Shown piece after piece: positions 1 through 7,737 of a stretch of DNA of 64,000 nucleotides. Position 1 is the stretch's first letter, and each line of letters begins with the position of its first letter. A program made the translations under genes and the position numbers. Source of the stretch: Salmonirosea aquatica (GTDB lineage Bacteria; Bacteroidota; Bacteroidia; Cytophagales; Spirosomataceae); NCBI RefSeq assembly GCF_009296315.1, contig NZ_WHLY01000002.1:1054001-1118000 (forward strand), read 5' to 3'. The notes under the pieces are model-generated. The model was not told where the DNA came from, searched no databases, and saw only the letters and a program-made list of their open reading frames with translations.

Positions 1-465
1 AGCCCGCATGAGGGGGTCGGCGGTCATGAATACTTTCAATTCGGCCTCTGGAAAAACCACCGTACCTATATCCCTTCCATCCATGACAATCCCCTTACTC
101 CTGCCCATCCGCTGCTGCTGCGCCACCATGGCGTGACGTACTTCGGCCACTGCGCTCACTTCACTTACCCGATCCGATACGTACATTTTCCGTATTTCGT
201 GTTCGACATTCATTCCGTTGAGGAACGTATCGCTGCTTTTGGTAACAGGATGAAGCCGAAAGGTAATATGAATGTCTTCCAGGGCTTTATCTATTTCTTT
301 GGGATTGGTAAGCGCGATGTGGTTTTGTATGAAATAGAGTGTTACGGCGCGGTACATGGCCCCGGTATCAATGTAGGCGTAATGGAGTTGCTGGGCGACC
401 AGTTTGGCCGTGGTACTCTTGCCACAACTCGAATATCCGTCGAGGGCTATAATGATTGAAGACAT
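1..465 (-). CDS. cmk: Cytidylate kinase (3' end cut by window edge)
   Basis: Phosphorylates CMP and dCMP in pyrimidine nucleotide salvage, in the cytoplasm. Translating the minus strand from the ATG at 463-465 gives MSSIIIALDGYSSCGKSTTA, with the P-loop GYSSCGKST at about residues 10-18. Further along are the YIDTGAMYRAVT stretch and the MDGRDIGTVVFPEAELKVF stretch, both hallmarks of the CMP kinase family (substrate binding and the conserved GRDIGT motif). The frame is open to base 1, so about 155 residues are visible and the C-terminal third lies outside the window. The identification rests on these motifs and is firm. Confidence 0.93.
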   Translation of the reverse strand, partial: MSSIIIALDGYSSCGKSTTAKLVAQQLHYAYIDTGAMYRAVTLYFIQNHIALTNPKEIDKALEDIHITFRLHPVTKSSDTFLNGMNVEHEIRKMYVSDRVSEVSAVAEVRHAMVAQQQRMGRSKGIVMDGRDIGTVVFPEAELKVFMTADPLMRA

Positions 466-505
466 AAATGCATGACGTCCGGTAAATCGGCAAAATAAGC
501 GAAAC

Positions 506-1030
506 TCACCGAGGTACGTATTTCTGAGGCCGAAACTTTACGAAATAATGTTCCGCCCAAAACTGCCCGTTTTTGTAAATGGCATCCTGATGAATCGCCT
601 CTAACTGAAAACCTGCCTTGGAAAGTACCCGCATGGAAGGTTCGTTGAAGCTAAATACCCCGGCGTAAAGGCGATTCAGATCGGTATGGGCGAAGAGCCA
701 ATCGACCAACTGGTGCAGGGCTTGTGTGGTGTAGCCGCGTCCCCAGTACTCCTCGCCCAGCCAGTACCCTACTTCGGCGTTATACCGGTAGACATCCGAA
801 GCACGCAACGCACCAACACCGCCGATGACTCTGTCGTTCAGTATGATTGCCCTCTGCACAGTTCCGTTGGGCTCATCCGATTGGCAGCGGCCAATCCATT
901 GGCCCGCGTCCTGAAGGGTGTAAGGATAAGGAAAGGAATCGCGTAGCGTGGCTGCTATCCGTGGATTATTGGCGTGTAGTACCAGGTCGTCCTCGTCGCC
1001 CGACCGGAACGGTCTGATTCGGATGGCCAT
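506..1030 (-). CDS. GNAT family N-acetyltransferase (RimJ/RimL type)
   Basis: A 174-residue acyl-CoA-dependent N-acetyltransferase. It begins MAIRIRPFRSGDEDDLVLHA. The middle carries the acetyl-CoA-binding region: VGYWLGEEYWGRGYTTQAL at about residues 85-103, then the LNRLYAGVFSFNEPSMRVLSKAGF stretch, the usual RimJ/RimL asparagine/serine helix (N-x-x-S-x-x-V-L-x-K-x-G-F). Length matches the family. Substrate cannot be told from sequence: ribosomal-protein, small-molecule and antibiotic acetylation all occur in this group. It lies 13 bp downstream of the DUF4440 gene on the same strand, so the two could be co-transcribed. Confidence 0.88.
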   Translation of the reverse strand: MAIRIRPFRSGDEDDLVLHANNPRIAATLRDSFPYPYTLQDAGQWIGRCQSDEPNGTVQRAIILNDRVIGGVGALRASDVYRYNAEVGYWLGEEYWGRGYTTQALHQLVDWLFAHTDLNRLYAGVFSFNEPSMRVLSKAGFQLEAIHQDAIYKNGQFWAEHYFVKFRPQKYVPR

Positions 1031-1043
1031 GGGCTTTCCTTTT

Positions 1044-1478
1044 TTATAGTAGCTTGAAAGCTTGACGGGCCAGAAGTTGCCAGCCCGATTTGGTTTTGCT
1101 CCATACTTGGAGTACCCCCAGGTTGGGCTTACTGAGGGTACCGTCCTCTAGGGTAACATTACCGGTCATCTTATGCCGTACCAGCGCGGTGTTACCCACA
1201 ATGCTTACGGTCATGTCGTCAAGATTCAGTTCATTATATACTTCCTTTTTTGTACCGATGGTAGTGATGAATGAATCCTTGGTATCGATGCGGCCATTGG
1301 AATGACCATAGGTAAGTTCATTGGCGTAAAGCTTGTCCAACATCTTAACATCCTGCGCCAGAACAGCCTTACGCCAGGTTTCCACGCGGTCGAGTACCTC
1401 CTGTTTGTCTTTTGATTGCGCCTGCGCCATTGACCAGGTCAGACCGAAAATCAATAAAAGCAATACCTGTTTTTTCAT
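1044..1478 (-). CDS. Secreted nuclear transport factor 2-like (DUF4440/SnoaL) protein
   Basis: A small exported protein with an MKKQVLLLLIFGLTWSMAQAQ signal peptide and a mature part of about 125 residues. The mature part has the DUF4440/SnoaL pattern: an N-terminal helix (VETWRKAVLAQDVKMLDKLY), ANELTYGHSNG, strands ending in NTALVRHKMTGNV, and a final VLQVWSKTKSGWQLLARQ. Such cone-shaped NTF2 folds can be enzymes or ligand binders, and no catalytic role can be assigned here. I chose the ATG at 1476-1478 because the signal peptide starts there; another in-frame ATG at 1488-1490 would add four residues. Confidence 0.78.
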   Translation of the reverse strand: MKKQVLLLLIFGLTWSMAQAQSKDKQEVLDRVETWRKAVLAQDVKMLDKLYANELTYGHSNGRIDTKDSFITTIGTKKEVYNELNLDDMTVSIVGNTALVRHKMTGNVTLEDGTLSKPNLGVLQVWSKTKSGWQLLARQAFKLL

Positions 1479-1490
1479 TGTGCTATACAT

Positions 1491-1826
1491 TTTAGGAGAT
1501 AGATTGGTTGAGGATCGGGAGATCTGGCTCCCGGTTCATTGGGAACTCAGGTTAAAAATAGTACTATGCACAGGGAATACATACTTTTCGTAACAATTTA
1601 ATAATGGTACTTTTTAAACAAACTTCATTCAAGAAAATATATCCGTTGTACTATTTCAAGTAGTTTAATATCTATTAAAATAAGTTATTGCCAAAACAAC
1701 ATTTACATATTTTTCTGTATTACAATATTTTATACATTTGAAATACAAAGTTTTTAGAATTGGAGAATCGGATTCTTAAATCAGTTTATTTAACTTTTTT
1801 TAGAAACTTCAAATTATTAATTCCTT
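1491..1826. other. AT-rich intergenic region between divergent genes
   Basis: Non-coding and strongly AT-rich, between the start of the DUF4440 gene (minus) and the start of the small secreted protein at 1827 (plus). It should hold promoters for both directions. The clearest element is TACATTTG at 1733-1740, matching the Bacteroidota -7 box TAnnTTTG. I saw no convincing small gene or RNA in it. Confidence 0.6.
1710..1740 (+). promoter_or_regulatory. Candidate Bacteroidota promoter for the gene at 1827
   Basis: TACATTTG at 1733-1740 fits the -7 consensus TAnnTTTG, with a T-rich tract at 1710-1716 where a -33 TTTG box would lie. The spacing is right but the -33 element is poor. This would give a 5' leader of about 80 nt. 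Confidence 0.4.
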
Positions 1827-2225
1827 ATGAAAACAAACCATTTCATTTCAACAGTAGCCCTGAGTGGCCTACTTCTGACTGCCTCCGCCGTGTGCGTAGT
1901 AGCGCAGGTCAACGATGCACCTGAAAAGACAATAACGCAGTCCCCGACGGGCAAATTTCTGGTCGTTCAGACCAAACCTATGCAATTCAAAGTATTGTTC
2001 AATACACCTCAAAATCCCAAAATTGCCGTTCGGATCCTGGATTCGGAGAACACTGTTCTCTACAAGGAAACCAAGGCAGTCCAAACGGCCTATCTGAGGT
2101 ACTTCGACCTTTCCCCGCTACATGATGGCACCTACACTTTTGAAATTGTGGACGGAAATGAGAAGTACAATCAGTCGTTCGATGTCGTGACGCAGACCCG
2201 TCGGATTGTGTCAGCTTTTAACTGA
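1827..2225 (+). CDS. Small secreted protein, Ig-like (sorting-domain-like) fold suspected
   Basis: A 132-residue protein with a signal peptide (MKTNHFISTVALSGLLLTAS, cleavage near AQ at about 27). The mature part is beta-rich: an MQFKVLFNTPQNPKIAVRIL strand pair, ENTVLYKETK, and YLRYFDLSPLHDGTYTFEIV. The pattern -D-L-S-x-L-x-D-G-T-Y-T-F- resembles FlgD-like and T9SS C-terminal Ig domains, in which two strands are joined by a 'L.dG.Y' turn. It has no long mature part, so it is not a normal T9SS cargo. Small proteins of this shape are common in Spirosomaceae, but their function is unknown. A strong terminator follows. Confidence 0.7.
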   Translation: MKTNHFISTVALSGLLLTASAVCVVAQVNDAPEKTITQSPTGKFLVVQTKPMQFKVLFNTPQNPKIAVRILDSENTVLYKETKAVQTAYLRYFDLSPLHDGTYTFEIVDGNEKYNQSFDVVTQTRRIVSAFN

Positions 2226-2275
2226 TCCTCAACAGTTTTCTTCTCAGACTCTGACCTCCACAAAACTTTGTATGC

Positions 2276-2310
2276 ATCCGGTGCAGGGTACCCTGCACCG
2301 GATTTTTTTT
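2276..2310 (+). terminator. Perfect palindromic terminator
   Basis: A perfect 28-nt palindrome (2276-2303) is followed by eight T's. It is centred on GGTACC. It ends the 1827 gene and lies just beyond the stop of the convergent nuclease-like gene, so it may serve both strands. Confidence 0.85.
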
Positions 2311-2315
2311 GGGTT

Positions 2316-3098
2316 TTACCAGAACTCGAACGTGGCCAGGATAGGATAATGGTCCGAGGCGTCGGGATAATCCTGAATCACTTTATACGATTTGACCCGT
2401 ACCCGGGTATTTTTGAGTGCCATGAGATAATCCAACCGATCGCCGGAAATACCCTCGGTCCAGGTAGGTAGATAGGACCCTTTGGCGGCATCGAGCCACC
2501 GGGTGCGGTACGAAAAGTAGGGCTGCTCGTTGGGACGCGCTCCCATATCGAGCGCCAACAGGACTGGCTGAATGCTTGGGGCAAGCAATTGGTTGACGTA
2601 AGCCGATTGCAGGGCACGGTCGAAGACCGAGGCATATTCGAGCCGGGCACTACAAATACGAAAAGTGAGTCCCTCAGCCGCACTGATCAGCCCACACAGC
2701 AATGTACGTGGGTCAGCACCCGGGGAACTTGGCAGGGTCAGTTTCTGCGAATTTTCAAAGGGCCATTTCGACAAAATACCTACCCCGTGACTTCCGTTCG
2801 CTAGGCTGTCCGAGGCTCCGTAGAGATAATGCATTCCCGTTTGGGCGGCCAATCGCCTGATTTGATAGTTTATCCGGCCGTTTTCATGCAGACTATCAAC
2901 AGCTTGTAAGGCGACGATTTGCGGTTTTTGATCCTGAATAATTTTGAGTACATCCCTCAGATTCGATTCTCCCCATTTGTTTTCGCCGTGATGCATGTTG
3001 TAGCTTAACACGCGCACCTCAACTACCCTTTGGGGCCTCAAACCCATCAGGCACATCATTACGACCCAGGCCAACAGGCTAATAACTTTATTTTTCAA
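2316..3098 (-). CDS. Endonuclease/exonuclease/phosphatase family protein
   Basis: A 260-residue protein with an N-terminal membrane or signal segment (VISLLAWVVMMCLMGL), so it acts outside the cytoplasm. It has the DNase I-like fold: VLSYNMHHGENKWGESNLRD (the N of the SYN motif) and QKPQIVALQAVDS (the usual catalytic Glu position, here Gln-Ala in LQAVD rather than LQEVD). Then come GILSKWPF, a GDRLDYLMALKN stretch and DHYPILATFEF (the terminal SDHxP motif, S-D-H-Y-P). The metal-binding Glu therefore appears replaced by Ala, which could weaken or change activity. The family covers nucleases, sphingomyelinases and inositol phosphatases, and the substrate is unknown. Confidence 0.82.
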   Translation of the reverse strand: MKNKVISLLAWVVMMCLMGLRPQRVVEVRVLSYNMHHGENKWGESNLRDVLKIIQDQKPQIVALQAVDSLHENGRINYQIRRLAAQTGMHYLYGASDSLANGSHGVGILSKWPFENSQKLTLPSSPGADPRTLLCGLISAAEGLTFRICSARLEYASVFDRALQSAYVNQLLAPSIQPVLLALDMGARPNEQPYFSYRTRWLDAAKGSYLPTWTEGISGDRLDYLMALKNTRVRVKSYKVIQDYPDASDHYPILATFEFW

Positions 3099-3399
3099 GA
3101 TAATGGCTGGTTAATCGCTCTTTCCCGGATACAGTTCAAGGCTTTTCTCCATCAAAAATAAGTAAATACCAGTTTCCGAAAAATATACCTGCAACATACG
3201 TGCCAAGGTAACTATTCCTTAGCACATAGCCATTTCCTGGACAGATGCAGGTACTTCATAGGCATCGGTTTTTGCTGATCCGGCTGGAGTGTTTACTTTT
3301 GAACCATAAAGACAGACCGGCACCGGGAATGGTCGCTCACCCGCACCTATCCTTAGTATGTAAATCACCGAACGTTGGTTTTCTAACCATCAAAACCCT
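3099..3399. other. Intergenic region with divergent promoters
   Basis: About 300 bp without a convincing gene, between the phosphatase-family gene (minus) and the MBOAT gene (plus). On the minus strand TATTTTTG at 3160-3153 matches TAnnTTTG and could drive the 3098 gene, though its -33 box is weak. I found no clear element for the plus strand. Confidence 0.4.
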
Positions 3400-4818
3400 A
3401 TGTTATTCAATAGCTTCGAGTTTGTGGCCTTGGTACTGGTCACTTTTGGACTGTATTACCTGCCCTTTCTTCGCCGTATTCAGGTACCGATCCTAATTGC
3501 TGCTAGTCTGTTTTTTTATGGGTACACCAATCCGAAGCTGCTGATCCTTTTCCTGGTTTCGGTAATTATCAACGTTACAACGAGTTATCTGGTCGTACAC
3601 GGTTTGCCCCAACGGCGACGGGCATATGCCACCGTCGGTGTAGTGATGAATTTGCTCATTTTGGCTTTTTTCAAATACAGTCCACTGTTTGGACGGACCT
3701 TTTTTCCGCCCGGTCACAGCGTAGGTGAATTTTTGGCGTATGTACCCCTACCCATCGGTATTTCATTTTTTACGTTTGAAGGCATCAGTCTGGTAGTCGA
3801 CGCTTACCGGGGTCGCGACATCCCCAAGTACCGGAGCCTAGTAGCCAAATCCATCACCAGACACGCCATCAACACCACGTTTTTCGTGGCTTTTTTCCCG
3901 CACCTGGTGGCGGGGCCCATCTTGAAAGCCCACGATTTTATCCCCCAAATCAAAGAAAAATTCTTTGGTGAACTCGACTGGCAATATTGTTACAAAGCGC
4001 TGGTGACGGGGTACTTTTTGAAAATGGTGATTGCCGATCAACTCAACCACCACACCTTCTGGATCCAGTACCCCTACTTTGAGACGCATTCTACCTTTGT
4101 GCTGCTGACCTTGCTTTTTGGCTATTCCATCCAGATTTTCGCCGATTTTGCGGGCTATTCGCTCATTGCCATTGGTGTGGCGGGACTGTTCGGCTACCAG
4201 CTCATGCAAAACTTTAATTTCCCTTACATTTCCACTTCTTTCTCTGAGTTCTGGCGGCGATGGCATATTTCCCTTTCCACTTTTCTGAGAGAGTACCTTT
4301 ACATTCCCCTCGGCGGCAATCGCAAGGGACAGGCCCGTACCTACTTTAACCTGATGATTACGATGGTGCTCGGTGGCCTATGGCACGGGGCCGCGTGGAG
4401 CTACGCGGTGTGGGGTACCTTCCACGGCCTGGCGCTGGCCGTTGAGCGTTTCTGGCGTGATCGCCATCCGGCACCCGAAAAGCCCTCCGTATTGCGCCAA
4501 ATACTCTCCGGTTTGCTGGTTTTTTCCTTTGTGACGCTGGCCTGGCTTTTGTTCAAACTCACCGATTTTGGTCACGTCATTAAGTTTATGCAGGCACTAT
4601 TCAACAACACGGGCTTCAGTTCCTACATGGCCATCGTGGTGTATGTGGCCCTGTATTCGACACCGGTGGTACTTTACCATCTGTATTATCTCTACAAAAC
4701 TCATAACCCCACGCACACGCTGGCCCGCCGGGCCGAGCCTTATGTGTACGGACTAATGTTTTTTCTGATCGTCACCAATAGCGGCATCGGGACCGATTTC
4801 ATTTATTTCCAGTTTTGA
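3400..4818 (+). CDS. MBOAT family O-acyltransferase (AlgI-like)
   Basis: A 472-residue polytopic inner-membrane acyltransferase of the AlgI/PatA/DltB group, which passes acyl groups (usually acetyl) across the membrane to an extracytoplasmic partner. Family marks are clear: LPIGISFFTFEGISLVVDAYRG, the EFWRRWHISLSTFLREYLYI segment with IPLGGN, and GGLWHGAAWS followed by GTFHGLALAVE. The latter carry the conserved His329 and His342. About ten hydrophobic segments are spread along the length. Full length for the family. It is followed 12 bp later by an SGNH-like protein, the usual MBOAT/SGNH pairing for acetylation of a polysaccharide or cell-wall component. The acceptor is not identifiable. Confidence 0.92.
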   Translation: MLFNSFEFVALVLVTFGLYYLPFLRRIQVPILIAASLFFYGYTNPKLLILFLVSVIINVTTSYLVVHGLPQRRRAYATVGVVMNLLILAFFKYSPLFGRTFFPPGHSVGEFLAYVPLPIGISFFTFEGISLVVDAYRGRDIPKYRSLVAKSITRHAINTTFFVAFFPHLVAGPILKAHDFIPQIKEKFFGELDWQYCYKALVTGYFLKMVIADQLNHHTFWIQYPYFETHSTFVLLTLLFGYSIQIFADFAGYSLIAIGVAGLFGYQLMQNFNFPYISTSFSEFWRRWHISLSTFLREYLYIPLGGNRKGQARTYFNLMITMVLGGLWHGAAWSYAVWGTFHGLALAVERFWRDRHPAPEKPSVLRQILSGLLVFSFVTLAWLLFKLTDFGHVIKFMQALFNNTGFSSYMAIVVYVALYSTPVVLYHLYYLYKTHNPTHTLARRAEPYVYGLMFFLIVTNSGIGTDFIYFQF

Positions 4819-4830
4819 TCAACTCCCTCT

Positions 4831-5712
4831 ATGCTTAAAAAATCCCTGCTTACGGCTCTTTTTCTGCTGGTGGGCTACGAAATATTGATGCGATCGGTGG
4901 ATGCGTGGTGGTCTACCGGCCAAAACGCCCCGCAGAGCAGTGTGGTGCGGGCGCATGATTTTATCTATGCCACCAAAACCTACGACAACATCATGGTTGG
5001 TTCGTCCATTGGCAATAGGATTACCTCCAAGGTACCTGCCGACAGTCTACCCAGAAGTTTCTATAACCTATCGTTTGGCGGGCAATCCATTTTCGACGGC
5101 CTACAGATTTTGAAGAAAATGGACTACAAACCCCAACGCATCTTCATCGAGATGAATGTGCTGATGCGGAATGAAGACCCGGATTTACAGGCCTCGCTTT
5201 TTTCGCCGGTCATGTACCCCGTCAAAAAAGTGATGCACTCGTGGCGCGAACGCAATCAGCCTCTGGGCGTACTGGCCCGCCTACCCCTGGTGCTGGATGG
5301 CAACCCTGATTTGCAACCCGCCACCCCACCCACAGGACTGGAACGTTCCGAAGACTCGTACAAAGCCATGCTCGCGGTACAGTTGGAAGCCCAAAAAAAC
5401 GCCTACCCCGAAAATTACGTGGCCGATCAGATCAATAAATTGAAAACCCTGGTGGAGTATTTCCAGAAGCAGGGCGTGCAGATCATCTTTTTTGAGGTAC
5501 CCGTGGACCCAAAACTCTGCGGCATGGGTGCGCCTGTACAACTCCGCACCATGATCAAAGCGGCCTTCGAGCCGATGGGCTGCAAATTCGTAGACATGCC
5601 CGATTGCGAAGGGTACTTCACCACGGATGGTACCCACCTGGAAAAGATAAGCGTGTATAAGTACCTGCGTTACTTTCGGAATGAGTTGAAACGGCAGGGA
5701 ATTATGCCATGA
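4831..5712 (+). CDS. SGNH-like partner of the MBOAT acyltransferase
   Basis: A 293-residue protein with an N-terminal membrane anchor (MLKKSLLTALFLLVGYEI) and an extracytoplasmic domain. Three SGNH blocks can be read: VGSSIGN at about 57-60 (nucleophile Ser58 or Ser59), YNLSFGGQSIFDGL (glycine block), and DGTHL with Asp266 and His269 spaced as the catalytic D-x-x-H. That layout fits AlgJ/AlgX, PatB or DltD type proteins, which take the acyl group from an MBOAT protein and place it on a polymer. The gene directly follows the MBOAT gene and is closed by a strong terminator, so the two form a two-gene operon. The block assignment is by eye. Confidence 0.75.
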   Translation: MLKKSLLTALFLLVGYEILMRSVDAWWSTGQNAPQSSVVRAHDFIYATKTYDNIMVGSSIGNRITSKVPADSLPRSFYNLSFGGQSIFDGLQILKKMDYKPQRIFIEMNVLMRNEDPDLQASLFSPVMYPVKKVMHSWRERNQPLGVLARLPLVLDGNPDLQPATPPTGLERSEDSYKAMLAVQLEAQKNAYPENYVADQINKLKTLVEYFQKQGVQIIFFEVPVDPKLCGMGAPVQLRTMIKAAFEPMGCKFVDMPDCEGYFTTDGTHLEKISVYKYLRYFRNELKRQGIMP

Positions 5713-5740
5713 ACGAGGGTACCTTGTTGCTTAAAAAATC

Positions 5741-5771
5741 AAAAGGGAGTCCGAAATTCGGACTCCCTTTT
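5741..5771. terminator. Bidirectional terminator
   Basis: A 15-bp perfect stem with a one-base loop, flanked by A's on the left and T's on the right, lies between the convergent SGNH-like and FAH genes. It can stop transcription from either side. Confidence 0.88.
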
Positions 5772-5792
5772 AACATACCAACTAGCTTGCTA

Positions 5793-6653
5793 TCAGCGTG
5801 CTTCCCAGGCAATCGCTTCCTGCCGCTGGGTACCCAAGCCTTCAATGCCTAGCTCGACCACATCGCCGGGCTTAAGGTACATCGGTGGTTTCATGCCCAG
5901 GCCCACCCCTTCGGGGGTACCTGTTGAGATGATGTCGCCCGGCAGTAGGGTCATGAAGTGACTGAGGTAGCTGATCAATTTGGGTATATAGAAAATCATA
6001 TCCGCCGTACTGGAATCCTGTAAAGTTTTTCCGTTGAGGGAAAGCCACAGGCGCAAATTGTGCGGATCGGGTACCTCATCGGCAGTCACGAAGTAGGGTC
6101 CTACGGGAGCAAAGGTATCGTTGCTCTTACCCTTCACCCACTGGCCGCCACGTTCCAGCTGAAACTCACGCTCCGAGTAGTCGTTGTGCAAGGCGTAGCC
6201 CGCCACGTACTTCATGGCTTCGCTTTCTTCCACATAGCTGGCCCGCTGGCTGATCACGACGGCTAATTCAACCTCCCAGTCAGTCTTCACGGAATTTTTC
6301 GGTATCACTACCTGATCATTGGGCCCGCACAGCGCCGAGGTAGCTTTGAAAAATACCACGGGCTCGGCGGGTGGCTGGGCACCAGACTCCGCCGCGTGCT
6401 TGGCGTAGTTGAGACCGATGCAAATGATCTTGGAAGGACGCGCCACGCACGAGCCGAGGCGCGTTTTTTCGGGTACCTGCGGGCAGGTACCTTCATGCGT
6501 AGCAAGCCACTCGGAAAGCCGGCTAGTACCATCACTAGCAAAAAACTTCTCGTTGTAGTCTTCTCCGAAGGCCGATACGTCCAGCATTTTCTCGTCAGCC
6601 GTCAGTACTCCCGGCTTTTCCTGTTCATGCGCGCCGAAGCGAAATAATTTCAT
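5793..6653 (-). CDS. Fumarylacetoacetate hydrolase family protein
   Basis: A 286-residue metal-dependent hydrolase or isomerase of the FAH family, cytoplasmic. Seen: IICIGLNYAKHAAESGA (entry to the catalytic domain), PVVFFKATSALCGPNDQVVI, DWEVELAVVI (metal-binding Glu), GYALHNDYSEREFQLERGGQ, KSNDTFAPVGPYFVT and DIISTGTPEGVGLG. It follows an SDR gene on the same strand. SDR plus FAH is the pairing found in non-phosphorylating L-fucose/L-rhamnose routes (2-keto-3-deoxy-sugar-acid dehydrogenase plus 2,4-diketo-acid hydrolase). That role is an inference, and 2-hydroxyhepta-2,4-dienedioate isomerase is the usual automatic name for this group. Confidence 0.88.
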   Translation of the reverse strand: MKLFRFGAHEQEKPGVLTADEKMLDVSAFGEDYNEKFFASDGTSRLSEWLATHEGTCPQVPEKTRLGSCVARPSKIICIGLNYAKHAAESGAQPPAEPVVFFKATSALCGPNDQVVIPKNSVKTDWEVELAVVISQRASYVEESEAMKYVAGYALHNDYSEREFQLERGGQWVKGKSNDTFAPVGPYFVTADEVPDPHNLRLWLSLNGKTLQDSSTADMIFYIPKLISYLSHFMTLLPGDIISTGTPEGVGLGMKPPMYLKPGDVVELGIEGLGTQRQEAIAWEAR

Positions 6654-6775
6654 GCAGTTTTATTTAGAATTTGAATTATGTAGAGCTTTAGGCAATAGGC
6701 TTTAAGCCGCAAGTATGATGATCGTTTGGCGATCTCCAGTTCATTACTGGAAAGTTTAGGGCGTAAAGCTTTTTT

Positions 6776-7549
6776 TCAATTATTTAATTTCTCAAAGCCC
6801 CCATCGATCAGGTAGTCGCAACCCGTAATAAACGAAGCCTCATCGGAACAAAGGTACAACGCCAGCGCGCCAATTTCCTCGGGCTTGGCCATGCGGCCAA
6901 TGGGCTGCGTTTTAGAAAGTTTTTCGAACATTTCCTTTTCCTGGCCGGGGTAGGTCTTCGAGATAAAGCCATCCACAAAAGGCGTATGCACCCGGGCAGG
7001 TGAAATACTGTTGCATCGGATGTGGTCGGCCAGGTAGTCTCGGGCAACTGACAAAGTCATGGTGAATACTGCGCCCTTGCTGGTCGAATACACAAACCGA
7101 TCGGGGATTCCTACCGTGGCCGCGATGGAAGCCATATTCAGGATAACACCCCCGCCCTGCCGCTGCATGTGGGGAATGATGGCAAACAGACAGTTATAAA
7201 CGCCCTTGATATTTACGCTCAAGATGCGGTCAAAATCTTCTTCGGACGTCGTGTGCGCTTTCCCGATGTGGGCAATCCCGGCATTATTGACCAGGATATC
7301 AATTTTTCGCTCCGCCGCTATGGCATCAATCACCTCCACTACCTGCTTTTGCTTCGACACATCCACCCCATGCGCCCAAGCCTGACCGCCCGTCCCTGTT
7401 ATTTCATCTACTGCGGTTTGGGCTTGCTGCTCGTTGATTTCCAAAATATGCACCTGGGCACCCTGTTGTGCAAATACCTTGGAAATTGCCAGGCCGATCC
7501 CACTGGCTCCGCCCGTAACGAGGGCTACTTTATTATCTAATCGAAACAT
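6776..7549 (-). CDS. SDR family NAD(P)-dependent oxidoreductase
   Basis: A 257-residue classical short-chain dehydrogenase. It has the cofactor motif VTGGASGIGLA (TGxxxGxG) at about 10-20, ILVNNAGIAHIG (NNAG), the active-site Ser in LNMASIAATVG and YSTSKGA (YxxxK). The C-terminus is SFITGCDYLIDGGF, the usual end of this group. The acidic residue at the end of strand 2 (HILEINEQQ) suggests NAD preference. Its pairing with the downstream FAH gene (122 bp apart) suggests oxidation of a 2-keto-3-deoxy sugar acid, as in fucose or rhamnose catabolism. The rest of such a pathway is not in the window. Confidence 0.88.
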   Translation of the reverse strand: MFRLDNKVALVTGGASGIGLAISKVFAQQGAQVHILEINEQQAQTAVDEITGTGGQAWAHGVDVSKQKQVVEVIDAIAAERKIDILVNNAGIAHIGKAHTTSEEDFDRILSVNIKGVYNCLFAIIPHMQRQGGGVILNMASIAATVGIPDRFVYSTSKGAVFTMTLSVARDYLADHIRCNSISPARVHTPFVDGFISKTYPGQEKEMFEKLSKTQPIGRMAKPEEIGALALYLCSDEASFITGCDYLIDGGFEKLNN

Positions 7550-7737
7550 TAGCGGTTTTAATTGAAATTTGAATTAACTGGGGTACCCGGTGCTAAGCTA
7601 CCCGCCCCGGGGTACATTTGGTAATAAAGGCTCAAATCAAGCACTAATAATCGTATCCTGATTCTTTTTTTCAAAATAGAATTAAAAATTCCTACTTTGT
7701 AGCTGCCTTTTTCCCGCCGCAATCCTACTACCCTTAC

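Noticed and set aside
133-459. Plus-strand open frame of 108 codons
   Set aside because: It is the shadow of cytidylate kinase on the minus strand.
5793-7549. Complete fucose/rhamnose catabolic operon
   Set aside because: Only the SDR and FAH genes are present; dehydratase, lactonase and transporter genes are not in the window.
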